From: Hormiphora californensis
Lineage: Eukaryota > Ctenophora > Tentaculata > Cydippida > Pleurobrachiidae
Direction of reading: 5' to 3'
Length of the DNA stretch: 64,000 nt
Assembly (NCBI GenBank): GCA_020137815.1
Contig: CM035352.1
Location: forward strand, 2,797,131 to 2,861,130
This document shows, piece by piece, positions 54,589 through 64,000 of the stretch. Position 1 is the stretch's first letter. Each line of letters opens with the position of its first letter. The notes under the pieces are model-generated. The model worked only from the letters and a program-made list of their open reading frames with translations, was not told the origin of the DNA and did not search any database. Made by a program: the position numbers and the translations under genes.

Positions 54589-54615
54589 CTAGAGGTGTCC
54601 CAACCACCATCACAC
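54589..54615 (-). other. candidate 27-nt intron containing two in-frame stops
   Basis: On the minus strand this segment starts GTGTGATGG and ends CACCTCTAG. It holds TGA and TAG in the frame shared by the long upstream frame and the downstream polo-box exon. Removing exactly these 27 bases by GT-AG keeps the frame (EGP joined to IPNLLHLLSL). Confidence 0.4.
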
Positions 54616-57600
54616 CGGACCTTCTGGTGGAGGTGGTGGTGCTAACATCTCACTAGGTACCTCATCTACCACTACAAGATCAGCTGCCTTTATCTTCTCA
54701 TTGCAGTCCTTTAGAATTCTGTTCCACTCATGTTCAGCCACTATCTCCCCAGTTAGATGATTGTGGAAGAGATTGGGGTGGTGGAAGGAGGGGGAGAGAC
54801 TGAAGTACTTCTCAGTGGTCCCCGCAACCCGAGTGTACATACGTCTGAACTTCTCTTCAAGCCTCTTGTCCGACATTTTGTTAGGGTGACTGGCGGGGTT
54901 GTCAAAGACAATGTCACTGGGTAAAGAGGGGATTAGCAGGAACCGGAAAATGGAAATGAGTAGTTTTATACTGGGCCTAAAGAACACTTTATCACTCTTC
55001 AAACCCGTCCCAATTAACTCGTGAAGGGGGCCATACTGCTTCTCATAGTGGGGTACATCAATCGTTCGAAGACTTTGGATACCTATAGCACACCATAACT
55101 TGAGGATGTTCCGGATCGTCTGGGTGAGTGGCAACCTATCGTTTCGGTGTAGTGAGGACAGGATGATATCTGGTTTTGAAATCAGATCTTCTTTTGTAAG
55201 AGATGTTTTGAGGTAGGGCTGTAGCAGTCCCACACACTCTTTCAACCTCCCACATCCAAACTTCTCCAGGAAACTGTGCACCAAGTCTCCGGCTGCTTCT
55301 GCTGGTGGTTCGGTGACTAGTGGTAGTGGTCTCCGGCTGGGGAACTGGAAGGGATCTGGAGTAACAGTAGTTGCGGGTTTAGGAACAGCAGTCACAGGTT
55401 TGGTAAGAGCAGTCACAGGTTTGGGAGCAACAGTCGCGGGTTTTGGAACAGTAGTAGTCACAGGTTTGGGAGCAACAGTCGCGGGTTTTGGAGTGGCAGT
55501 GGTAGGTTTAGTTGGAGCAGTGATAGGTCTAGTAGCACCAGCAGTGGTGTTCTTAGTAGGAGGAGCAGCTGGTTTCTTCTTTTTGGGTATTTTGTAACGG
55601 GTCTGCTCCTCAAACAAGTCAAGAACCTGTTCTGATGGCGCCTTTCTTTTCTTTCCTCTTTCCGGTGACTTTCCTCTCCTTTCCAGTGACTTTTCTCTCC
55701 TAGGAGATCGGGATTTGGCCCTGTCTGAGGACTTACCCCGACTAGGCGATCTGGATTTGGCCCGCCTAGGAGATTTTGATTTGCTTCGCCCACACCCAGG
55801 AGATCTAGACTTGGCCCGATTAGGTGATCTTGATTTGGCCTGACTCGACGATCCAGACTTTGTCCTGTTAGGAGATTTGGACTTCGCCCTACTAGGAGAT
55901 TTTGCTCTTCGAGGTGATCTCGATTTGCCCCTTCTAGGCGACTTTGATTTCGCTCTACTTCTCGGTGAATTGTCCCCAGCAGACGTATTTCTTCCCAACG
56001 ACTTAGACCTCTCTCCTCTGCCCGGTGACCTAGATTTTGCTCTGGCTGATTGAGGTTTCGATCTGCCTGGTGATCTAGATTTTGCTCGGGCTGATGGAGT
56101 AGTTGATCTGCCTGGTGACCTAGATTTTGCTCGGGCTGATTGAGTAGTTGATCTGCCTGGTGACCTAGATTTTGCTCGGGCTGATGGAGTAACTGATCTG
56201 CCTGGTGACCTAGATTTTGCTCTGGCTGATGGAGTAACTGATCTGCCTGGTGACCTAGATTTTGCTCTGGCTGATGGAGTAACTGATCTGCCTGGTGACC
56301 TAGACTTTGCTCGGGCTGATTGAGAAACTGATCTGCCTGGTGACCTAGATTTTGCTCTGGCGGATGAAGTATTTGAACTTTGATATCTTCCCGTACTACT
56401 GGATCGGGATTTCTTGCGAGCTCTTTTTGGAGCCTGTTTCTCAGATAAAATAGTTATCTCGTCACTTGACGGTTCTGAAATAACGTCTATTGCTGCTGTT
56501 GATGGGGCCTTCCGTTTCTCGGTCACTGTTGTCCTGTCTTTCCTGGCCTGTAGTCTGGGATCTCGCTGGTTACTAATTTGAACCGACCTCGGTATAAACT
56601 CAGGGGTTGTCGAACCTGATGTGGCCGGGGTAATTGTTGGGGATGGTGTAGCGGAGGATGTGTCGAGGGTACTGGGGCGAACCATATCAAATATCCTGGA
56701 AGTCCGTGGAGGTGGGGCGGGCTGGTAGTCAGCTGGTGGAACAAAGGGAGCATCAGGATCTGGTTTTATAACAACCACGGGGATGCAAACTGTACCCTTG
56801 TCCTCCTTCTTTTCCTCCTCCTCCCACCCACCCAGTACATCCTGTACCACCATGTCCCCCACCCTCTCCTGGACCCGGTCCGGTGTTATCAGATCGATCT
56901 CCTGACCATCTGTCACCCTGTAATCCTGACCTTCCTCCAGACCTTCCTCCGCCAAGCTGGACCTAGACTGCTTCTGTAGACCTAGTGTTTCCAAGATGTC
57001 AGGTTTCTTTCGAGATCGTGTTTTCGCCAGTTTCCCGCTTAATGGACCCGGGTTTGCCTTCTTGGGACCCAGAGATATCCGGGGGTGTTTAGGAGATAAG
57101 TTAAAAACACTGCTGTTCCCAGGTCTACCTCCTGTCGACCTCGCTTTGGGGGGTCGGGTAGTGGAAGGTATGGTTGTAGACGGCGGGATTTCACCTTCTT
57201 GATCAGCTTGGCTCAAGTTTGCTTGGATTTGGGCGGGTATGGTATCACCAACATTCGTGGTATCTTCTTTAGAGGTAGAACTGGTGTTGGGTTCAAGTTG
57301 TGGAATGTCTCTGATCGTTGGAGTAACTGCTGATTTACCAGTGGACTTAGAGGCACGAGGTTTAGGTCCCGGTTTGGAAACTGATTTCAGTGCCATCGCA
57401 GAGATATGACTGACTGAAGATGCTACCACTGGTACCGATGAGGTATTTTGTGAAGGAGCAGGTGTCTTGTTTTGTGACGGAGCAAGTGTCTTGTTTTGTG
57501 AAGGAGCAGGAGTCTTGTTTTGTGAAGGAGCAGGTGCCTTGTCTTGTGAAGGAGCAGGTGCCTTGTTTTGTGAAGGAGCAGGTGCCTTGTCTTGTGAAGG

Positions 57601-60600
57601 AGTAGGTGTCTTGTTTTGTGAAGGAGCAGGTGTCTTGTTTTGTGAAGAGGCAGGTTTCTTGTTTTGCAGAGGAGCTGTAGGCGTCTTTTCTTTTATCAGA
57701 TCATCCGCCTCCTTTTCTGGAGGACTAGGAGACTCCACTATATTCAAAGAACTTAAAGATACTAGCCTCGCTTTAGGTATCTTGATGACCAACGGTTCAA
57801 GAGGCTTGGGCTGAGGTGGTTCCGTGTCCTTGCTAGCTTGTAGAGCAACCCGCACAGAACCCCTCATAGGCAATGGGGGTGCTTTCTTTTTCTTCTTCTC
57901 CTGATCCCGCTCTCCTGGTTCCTGATCCTGGACCGGTTGGGATGGCTCCTTATTGGCCCTCTCACCTTCTTTTCTCCCGTCAGATACCAGTGGAGGACAG
58001 ACTAACTCAGCAGGCTCCAATTCCTCCTCTTTTGTTAGTGTGATCTCTTCCTCTACCGTGGGAACAGGAGGTAGATCGGAGAATATGTCGACTGGTCGGA
58101 AATTAGGGAATAGCATCGGAGTTGTCTTCCTCCTGTTCTTTTTCCTAGGAGATACAGCCAGGGAGGTAGGTTTGTTACCTGGTAAACTAGGTATCTTGTC
58201 ACCAAGGCCCACCATTCTTCTGATGGCAGGCTCCGGCAACACATCCTCTCCTGGAGTGTGTTCACGACCTATTACCCTATATTTCGAGGGTTTCACAATA
58301 TTACGATTTGTTGAAAGGAAGAGATCATCTTGTTCGGATGATCTATTAATGGAATCTGATGCTGAAGTTTGTTCTGCCTGTCCACCCTGATCAACTGCTT
58401 TAGGGGGAGTCTTCTGTAAGCTCCTTCTATTTTTCCGCTCAGCAAAGGTCTTAGGTTTTGGTGGGGAAGGTGGTCTCTCCGGGTCGTCTGAGAGCACTAT
58501 TGGTGGATCAAACACTCTTGGAACGGGGGGAATTTCCTCTAGGTCGCTGCTACTGTCATCCATCCTTCTAGCACCTTCCTCACCATACACCTCATCAATT
58601 GGTGTTTCAGAATCACTGACAGTCTCTTGGGAGGGCAGGGGAGGGGTATATGATATATCAACACTTTCTAACACCTTACGGGCGTTTAGAGAGTTGTCCA
58701 CAGCAGCAAGGGGAGGAGGTGGAGGGGTTGTAGGTTTAACTACCACACCCCCTTTCAAGATGCCTAGTCTTGGAGGAGCATCATTGGGAAATGGAATCTT
58801 GTATACCTTCTGGGCACGTTCACTCAACTTCGTATCAGGTTTGGCTCGTTTGTTGGTGAGTGTGGATCTACCTCTAGCTAGACCTTTATTAACAATATCT
58901 TTGTAGTTATACACACTGATCTCCACCGGAGCAGGTTTAGTGCCCTGCAACGTCTTTCTATGTGTGGTATTCTGTTTAGTGGTACCCTCTTTATTAGGCG
59001 AGAGACGCTCCGTGCATGCCAACTGGTCCGACAAGGACGGAGGGCAACTAGGAGGGTGAGGAGAAGGAGGGATTGGCGTCTTTCTAGAACCAATAGTAAT
59101 TGTATTCTGGACAGGGGGAGTAGCTGACCACAGGAGGAGGGAGGAGGAGGGCCGCGCTGGTAGGTCACTCCAGTCGTGTAATCTTCCTCATGGTATTCGT
59201 ACTCGTCAAGCCCACGATGCTGAACTGGCTTTTTGGCTAGCCCTGATCGCGGGGGTACATTTAGTGGAAAGGCTTGGCTTGGGATCTTTTTCTTGGGCAA
59301 GGCTTCGCATCTGAAAAATAAGGGAATTATTATAGTTAATTTAACCTTGTGAATGAAATCAAAGTGCAATAATACAAGCTAGCACACCATCTACAAATAC
59401 GTACGGTATATTTAGCTTCTTGAAGACTTCCTTGATGCCTGATATCTCGCAGCAGTGTCCGCACGTTAGGGAGGTATAGAAACTGAAAAATTAGCAATTA
59501 TTTTAATGGAGTGTATGCATGTGGACGGAGAAATTAGGTTTAAAGTTGTCTCATATAAGACCTTACTCTTCGCACCGGGCCGATGCGGCTACGTGAGGCC
59601 GCGTAGGTTGCGCATAGGTTGCACAGTGTACAGTCAGTGTCTGACAAGTTTAAAGAGGGTCACAAATGCTTCACCCCGATTTACCGTGCCAAATCACGGA
59701 TATATACTAAACAAAAGTTCTGAGATACCTTTTTATAAGGAGTCTTGTCAATAGTTCTGGATCTGAAAGTTTCAGGAGGTGTACAACCTGCAAAATTTCT
59801 TTCTGCAGTGTTGTGGGTTCTACAATTGGGACCCGGTCTTTTAGATTACTACTTGATCCATTCCCCTGGTCGGCCGGATTACGACGTTTGGGATTGGGAT
59901 TATCAGCAAACTCAGGGATAGTTACCCGACCCGTTCTGAACTTGTTGATGCCCTAAAATACAGATATTTGTTATGATATTTCATCCTAGATATTATATCG
60001 AGAAACAAAGTATTCTGTGTGAATTGAAACTTACAATTGAAGAACCACCGGTGTTTGCCTTGTAGTATTTGATCCCAGCAATTGACACTGCCTTGATGTG
60101 CTTCCTTAGTTTAACCAAAGAATTGAAGAACTCGGGGCATTCCGGTACCCCACATTGACCCTTGCACTCCCCTCCCTTCGGGTCAATATACATATCGGCA
60201 ATAACGGGGAGGCTGTGTACCTAGATAGAGGGACGTGGTTTAGTAGGCAGTAACGGGGAGGCTGTGTACCTAGATATAGGGGGAGAAGAAGTGGTTTAGT
60301 AGGCTACAAGAGTGGGTCTAGTCTGTATACCTGTATGATATAGAAAGAAGGTAGCTAGGTAGTATAGGGATAAGGGGGTAGCTAGGGGGTCGGGTGGGAT
60401 ACTGGATATACCTATCAACTTGGTAGACGGCAATGTCTAAATAGTAATATAGTCCTGTCTACTTCGAGGTTTAGGGACGGGCTCCAAGAATCTAAAGTTA
60501 ATTATACCATCCAGGACCACCAATGTGTTATAAATGATATTATGCAAGAAGTATAAGAGGGCTATTGCAGGCTTGGAATACTGATTTACAGGGAATAATA

Positions 60601-63600
60601 TATCCCCCAAATATATATTCTACCCCTCTTTATGATAAAAGAAAACAATTCTAGCTCATATAAACTCCCACACACACAGACAGACGCACTGATCAGTAGT
60701 AAAAAGTACCAGCAAAGGGGAACCGACCTCCCTTGTTCGACCCTCCCTGCACCCCCGGGTTTGAACAAAACAAGAATCAACCTTGTTGAGTGAGCTTGTT
60801 GATCTGAGTAAGGGGTGGAGCTTACTCAACAAGAGTGAGCTGTTAATGTTCTACGGAAAGAATCATCGGACTATGATTCTACCGAATGATTATTCCCCTT
60901 GGTACCGGAAAGATGGGAGAGTTCGATATAGAAACCGCGGGTCGTCACCGCTCCCTTATATTATCTATATTAGCCGGACATTTTCCGTTTTCTCTCTCTT
61001 TTCCCTTGGTCACTTTGTAGATCTGTACACCTCCCAGACCCCCAAGATCCCTAATAAGTGAGTATAACTCACTGAGTACAGGGAATGAGGATCTACTAAC
61101 TGAGTAGTACTACACTTACCCACTGTTCGTTATGATGTTTTGCTATCACGTTCTCCAGTCTGCATTTACCCATTGTTAACTTCTGCCAGTCCGGAACAGG
61201 ACGCTTGTAATCATCTGTACCATGACCACACGCAAAACATATCACTTCAGTCATGCAGGTGTTGGTAAGGCGCCGATAGAGCAGCCACAGGATCCTGTAC
61301 GGCCACTTTTCTTCTTTAACTTGTTTCAACTAATGGGGTATGTGGTATAGGGGTTAGTTATTTCTGTTTGGCGGGGTCACATATCACGATTATATAGTTT
61401 TTTTTCAGGCCAATGCTTTGACTGTTTTTTTAAGCAGTACTAAACAAGCTCTAGTACTATTATCTACTCTACAAGTTCTTATTTACCGTTAGTAGCATGG
61501 TAGATAGTTCCTCACTTTCACACTTGCACACAACATCATTGATAGATATCATCTCCTTAATTATAGTGGCTCTGCTCCTCCAGTCACTGATCCCTGTCGG
61601 TAAAGATACCATTTCCTCCTCCAATATCTTGGCTTTCTGTAATTGAGAATGAATGGCAATTACTGTCTGGCGGCACTGACCCGACAAATGAAAAACAAAA
61701 ATTAAAATTTTTTTAAAAACCTAAATTATTTAGAAATTATTATCGATAATTATATTCTCACCTGCGTATAGCGGAAAATATCCCTCACTTGAACATGTTT
61801 AGTGGGTGGGCCTGATGGTGCACGACGATCTATCATCTTGGCAGCAGTCTTCTCCTTAGCAACCTGATCCCTATTTGATCCACCTGCACCTTCCTTTGTC
61901 GATACCACAGTAGAGTTGTTTTTGTTCAAATGCCGGTTTTTTGTGTTACTGCCAGGTTGCCACTGGCGAAAATAAAATGATGGCTTCTTTTGCTTTAATA
62001 GGTTGAGACCTGTTGCTGGTGCGTTGCTAGGGGCAACTGTTGGTGGAGTCTTGCTAGGGGCAACTGTTGCTAGAGTGTTGCTAGGGGCAACTGTTGCTGG
62101 AGCGTTGCTAGGGGCAACTGTTGATGGAGTCTTGCTAGGGGCAAGTGTTGCTAGATTCTTGCTAGGGGGAACTGTTGCCGGAGTGTTGCTAGGGGTAACT
62201 GTTACTGAAGCGTTGCTAGGGGCAAATATTGCTGAAGCGTTGCTAGGTGCAACTGTTGCTAAAGTGTTGCTAGGGGCGAACATTGCTGAAGCGTTGCTAG
62301 GACCAACCATTACCGAAGCAGTACTAGGGGTAAAAATAGCTGAAGCGTTGCTAGGGGCAACTGTTGCTGGAGTGTTGTTAGGGACAACTGTTGCTGGACC
62401 GCTGCCAGGGGCAAATATTGCTGAAGCGTTGCTAGGGGCAACTGTTACTGGTTTAGTCATAGGTGTAGTAACTGTAAAGCCACTGCTAACTAAAGAGTCT
62501 TGGATACCCAATACTTCTGGAAGTGGGGAGGGCTCCATGGCTGTTTTAGCACTCGAAGGTGTCTCAATCGGTGAAGCAGCGAATCTAGTGTCTGGTGTGA
62601 TGAGAGGAAAGGTGAAAACATCAACCGGTACATTGGTTGCTGAGGGATCGTTGCTAGGCAACGGGATCAAACTCGCACTCTTGTTTAGAGGTACAAGAAA
62701 CATAGAATTGGGAGGAAACACAGGCTGAGGAGTAGGTTGAGGAGGAGGAGGAGGAGGGGGATGAGGAGCAATGAGAGTCATATCTCCTAATTTTGGAGTA
62801 ATGTCCCCGACAACAAGATCTTCATTTTCCTTTTCATCTCTCATGATCTTGTATGATTTGTTGACAGCAACGTATGCCTCCTTTCTCTCACGCTTCTTTT
62901 CTACCTCTGTTTTCAGCTCCTGTAAACTCTTTCTACTTGTTCTCGGTCTCAGTCCCCACCTCTTTTTACCGGGCGGACTAAGTACCAGACTAGGGAGGTT
63001 CGGGGTATTGCCGGTGGGGGAAGGATCCTCACTGAAGAACACCACACGATCTGCTACTGAGGATTCCTCGGTAGCTGAGCGTGTGGTGATGTGTTTCTTG
63101 GAGAGCTGGGGCATGGGTGGTAGTTTAGTACCAGCTGGAGCCTTCCAGTCCCCGTCCTCTCCTTCAGAATCTGAGGACAGCTGAGGAGGTGAGATCGGGT
63201 TCTCTCCTTCCTCAGAGTGGAGTTCGGTATCTTCAGCTCCAGAGTGTTTTTCAGTACCTTCCTCTTCAGCTCTAGATTTTAGTTGAATATCTTCTCCTTT
63301 AGCCTCGATATTTAGTTGTTCAGCACCTTGTGACTCCTCTTCAGTCTCTACTTGTGACTCTTCCTCGCTCTGTGATCCTTCCTCAGTGTCTAACTTGGTA
63401 GATGTGCTAGCCGGGGGTGAGGGGGTTCTTTCCTCTGAGTCGGATAGTTGTGGTAGGATATTATCAGATTGGATATGGTCTGGGGTATCGACAGTAGGGT
63501 AGCAGTCCTCCAACGGTGGTAGTGACCCGGGGGAATCAACCTAAAAAATAACGGGGGTAAAAATCAGGGACATTTTAATTTTCAGCACACAAATTCAACA

Positions 63601-63894
63601 TTCAACAAACATGCCCCTCTCCCCTTGCCATACTACATGACTGACAGTCATTGACTGTAACGTCACCCACGCAGCTCGAGTTTTGTCAGGTTCGGAGAGG
63701 GCGGTATTTTGGAAGACAAGCCCCCTGCCCCTCGCCCCTTAGTATGTACAATGTATATTGTGTACCTGATCATGCTCTTCCTGATTTCCAGGAATTGGAG
63801 CTGCTGATAGGAGATCCTCTTCCTCTTCTTGTCCTATATCATCTCCTTCCTCCATGTCCTCCTCCCCACTCAACAAGTGGTCCTCTTCCCTCGA
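54616..63894 (-). CDS. giant disordered SR-repeat protein with Cys/His clusters (5' end beyond window)
   Basis: Exons in reading order: 63894-63766, 63540-61762, 61636-61487, 61329-61120, 60220-60035, 59952-59729, 59482-59405, 59310-54616. An acceptor at 63895-63896 shows that more exons lie beyond the right edge. With the polo-box exons the visible protein is ~3,040 residues. The N-terminal third is acidic and Pro/Ser/Thr-rich with a 10-residue repeat (SNTPATVAPS-like). Next come small ordered exons with Cys/His clusters (VICFACGHGTDD; CGVPECPEFFNSLVKLRKHI, C2H2-like; SLTCGHCCEISG). A ~1,500-residue exon is rich in Pro, Lys and Ser, with APSQNKTP repeats and eight ARAKSRSPGRS repeats, then a globular helical end. 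One missing base near 59130-59152 breaks exon 8. SR/RS repeats suggest a nuclear, chromatin or RNA-linked role (inference). Family not recognised. Confidence 0.7.
56031..56365 (-). repeat. 45-bp coding minisatellite: eight copies of a 15-residue SR repeat
   Basis: Each unit encodes ARAKSRSPGRS plus four variable residues (VTPS, TTQS, VSQS, KPQS). DNA units are nearly identical, indicating recent expansion or homogenisation inside the giant protein gene. RSPGRS is a plausible phosphorylation module. Confidence 0.9.
57445..57665 (-). repeat. 24-bp coding minisatellite: about nine copies of APSQNKTP
   Basis: Units encode (A/T)PSQ(N/D)K(T/A)(P/L) in tandem within the disordered part of the giant protein. 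On the plus strand the unit reads CTTGTTTTGTGAAGGAGCAG and variants. Confidence 0.9.
60221..61119. other. intron of the giant gene, ~900 bp, no other gene recognised
   Basis: It contains a ~40-bp duplication at its left end (CAGTAACGGGGAGGCTGTGT twice, 60200-60270) and an inverted pair CTTGTTGAGTGAGCTTGTTG / CTCAACAAGAGTGAGCTG around 60782-60841. No exon is supported. Confidence 0.4.
62018..62455 (-). repeat. 30-bp coding minisatellite: about fifteen copies of a Ser/Thr/Ala/Pro repeat
   Basis: Units encode variants of (S)NTPATVAPS and SNASAIFAPS inside the second visible exon of the giant gene. On the plus strand the unit contains GTTGCTAGGGGCAACTGTTG, which is itself a short inverted repeat (GTTGCTAGG-GGCAAC). 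Confidence 0.9.
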
Positions 63895-64000
63895 CTGAAA
63901 ATAGACACGTGTGTTATTGACATGTAAATCAAGGTTGCCTTAGTCGAGTATTGACCCTCTCCCACCGCACACTACGACTGTAACTTTTGTTGTAAAGGAG

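Overview
This window is nuclear DNA from an animal. Almost every gene is cut by short GT-AG introns, and the proteins are metazoan: a TRPA channel, two seven-helix receptors with LDL-receptor class A repeats, Integrator subunit 1, NSF, a tandem polo box and a PIM-like kinase. I see no bacterial-style operons. Abundant (TC)n/(GA)n tracts, minisatellites and foldback transposons suit an invertebrate, possibly a non-bilaterian; no finer placement is justified.

Layout. On the plus strand: INTS1 3' end (1-1217) and NSF (1360-5951). On the minus strand: a secreted Gln/Gly-rich repeat protein (6220-7913). On the plus strand: NDUFS7 (8528-9542) and COPS2/CSN2 (9795-35003). COPS2 is a host gene. Its 13.4-kb intron 5 holds a complete minus-strand LDLa receptor gene (11523-20567). 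Its 8.1-kb intron 6 holds a minus-strand SAP-like/coiled-coil gene (25761-29781) and the intronless plus-strand RPF2 (30495-31475). Beyond a nest of transposons (about 35.4-38.2 kb) lies a second, intronless LDLa receptor (38451-40720, plus). A 22-exon TRPA gene (42119-49587, minus) carries an intronless PIM-like kinase (43175-44012) in its penultimate-domain intron. The last 12 kb (51542-63894, minus, continuing off the right edge) encode a very large disordered protein with SR-type repeats and Cys/His clusters, ending in a kinase-less tandem polo box.

Mobile DNA. At least nine inverted-repeat elements were found, most with terminal repeats and target-site duplications readable by eye: a 4.16-kb foldback element with 30-bp tandem repeats (TAAAA duplication), two near-perfect palindromes flanked by TTAA, two copies of a TA-flanked family sharing one terminal repeat, further TA-flanked palindromes, a 372-bp element with a 9-bp duplication, and two tiny elements of 67 and 80 bp with 8-9 bp duplications. 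They sit mainly in introns and between genes.

Quality note. Seven single-base frame breaks interrupt otherwise convincing genes (NSF, secreted protein, LDLa receptor 2 twice, PIM-like kinase, giant protein twice). In each gene, correcting the base count restores an exact multiple of three; NSF then comes to 744 codons. Base-level assembly error is the simplest explanation, but reads or RNA must decide. The genes are mostly housekeeping (transcription, vesicle fusion, respiration, COP9, ribosome assembly) beside sensory receptors, and do not form one pathway.
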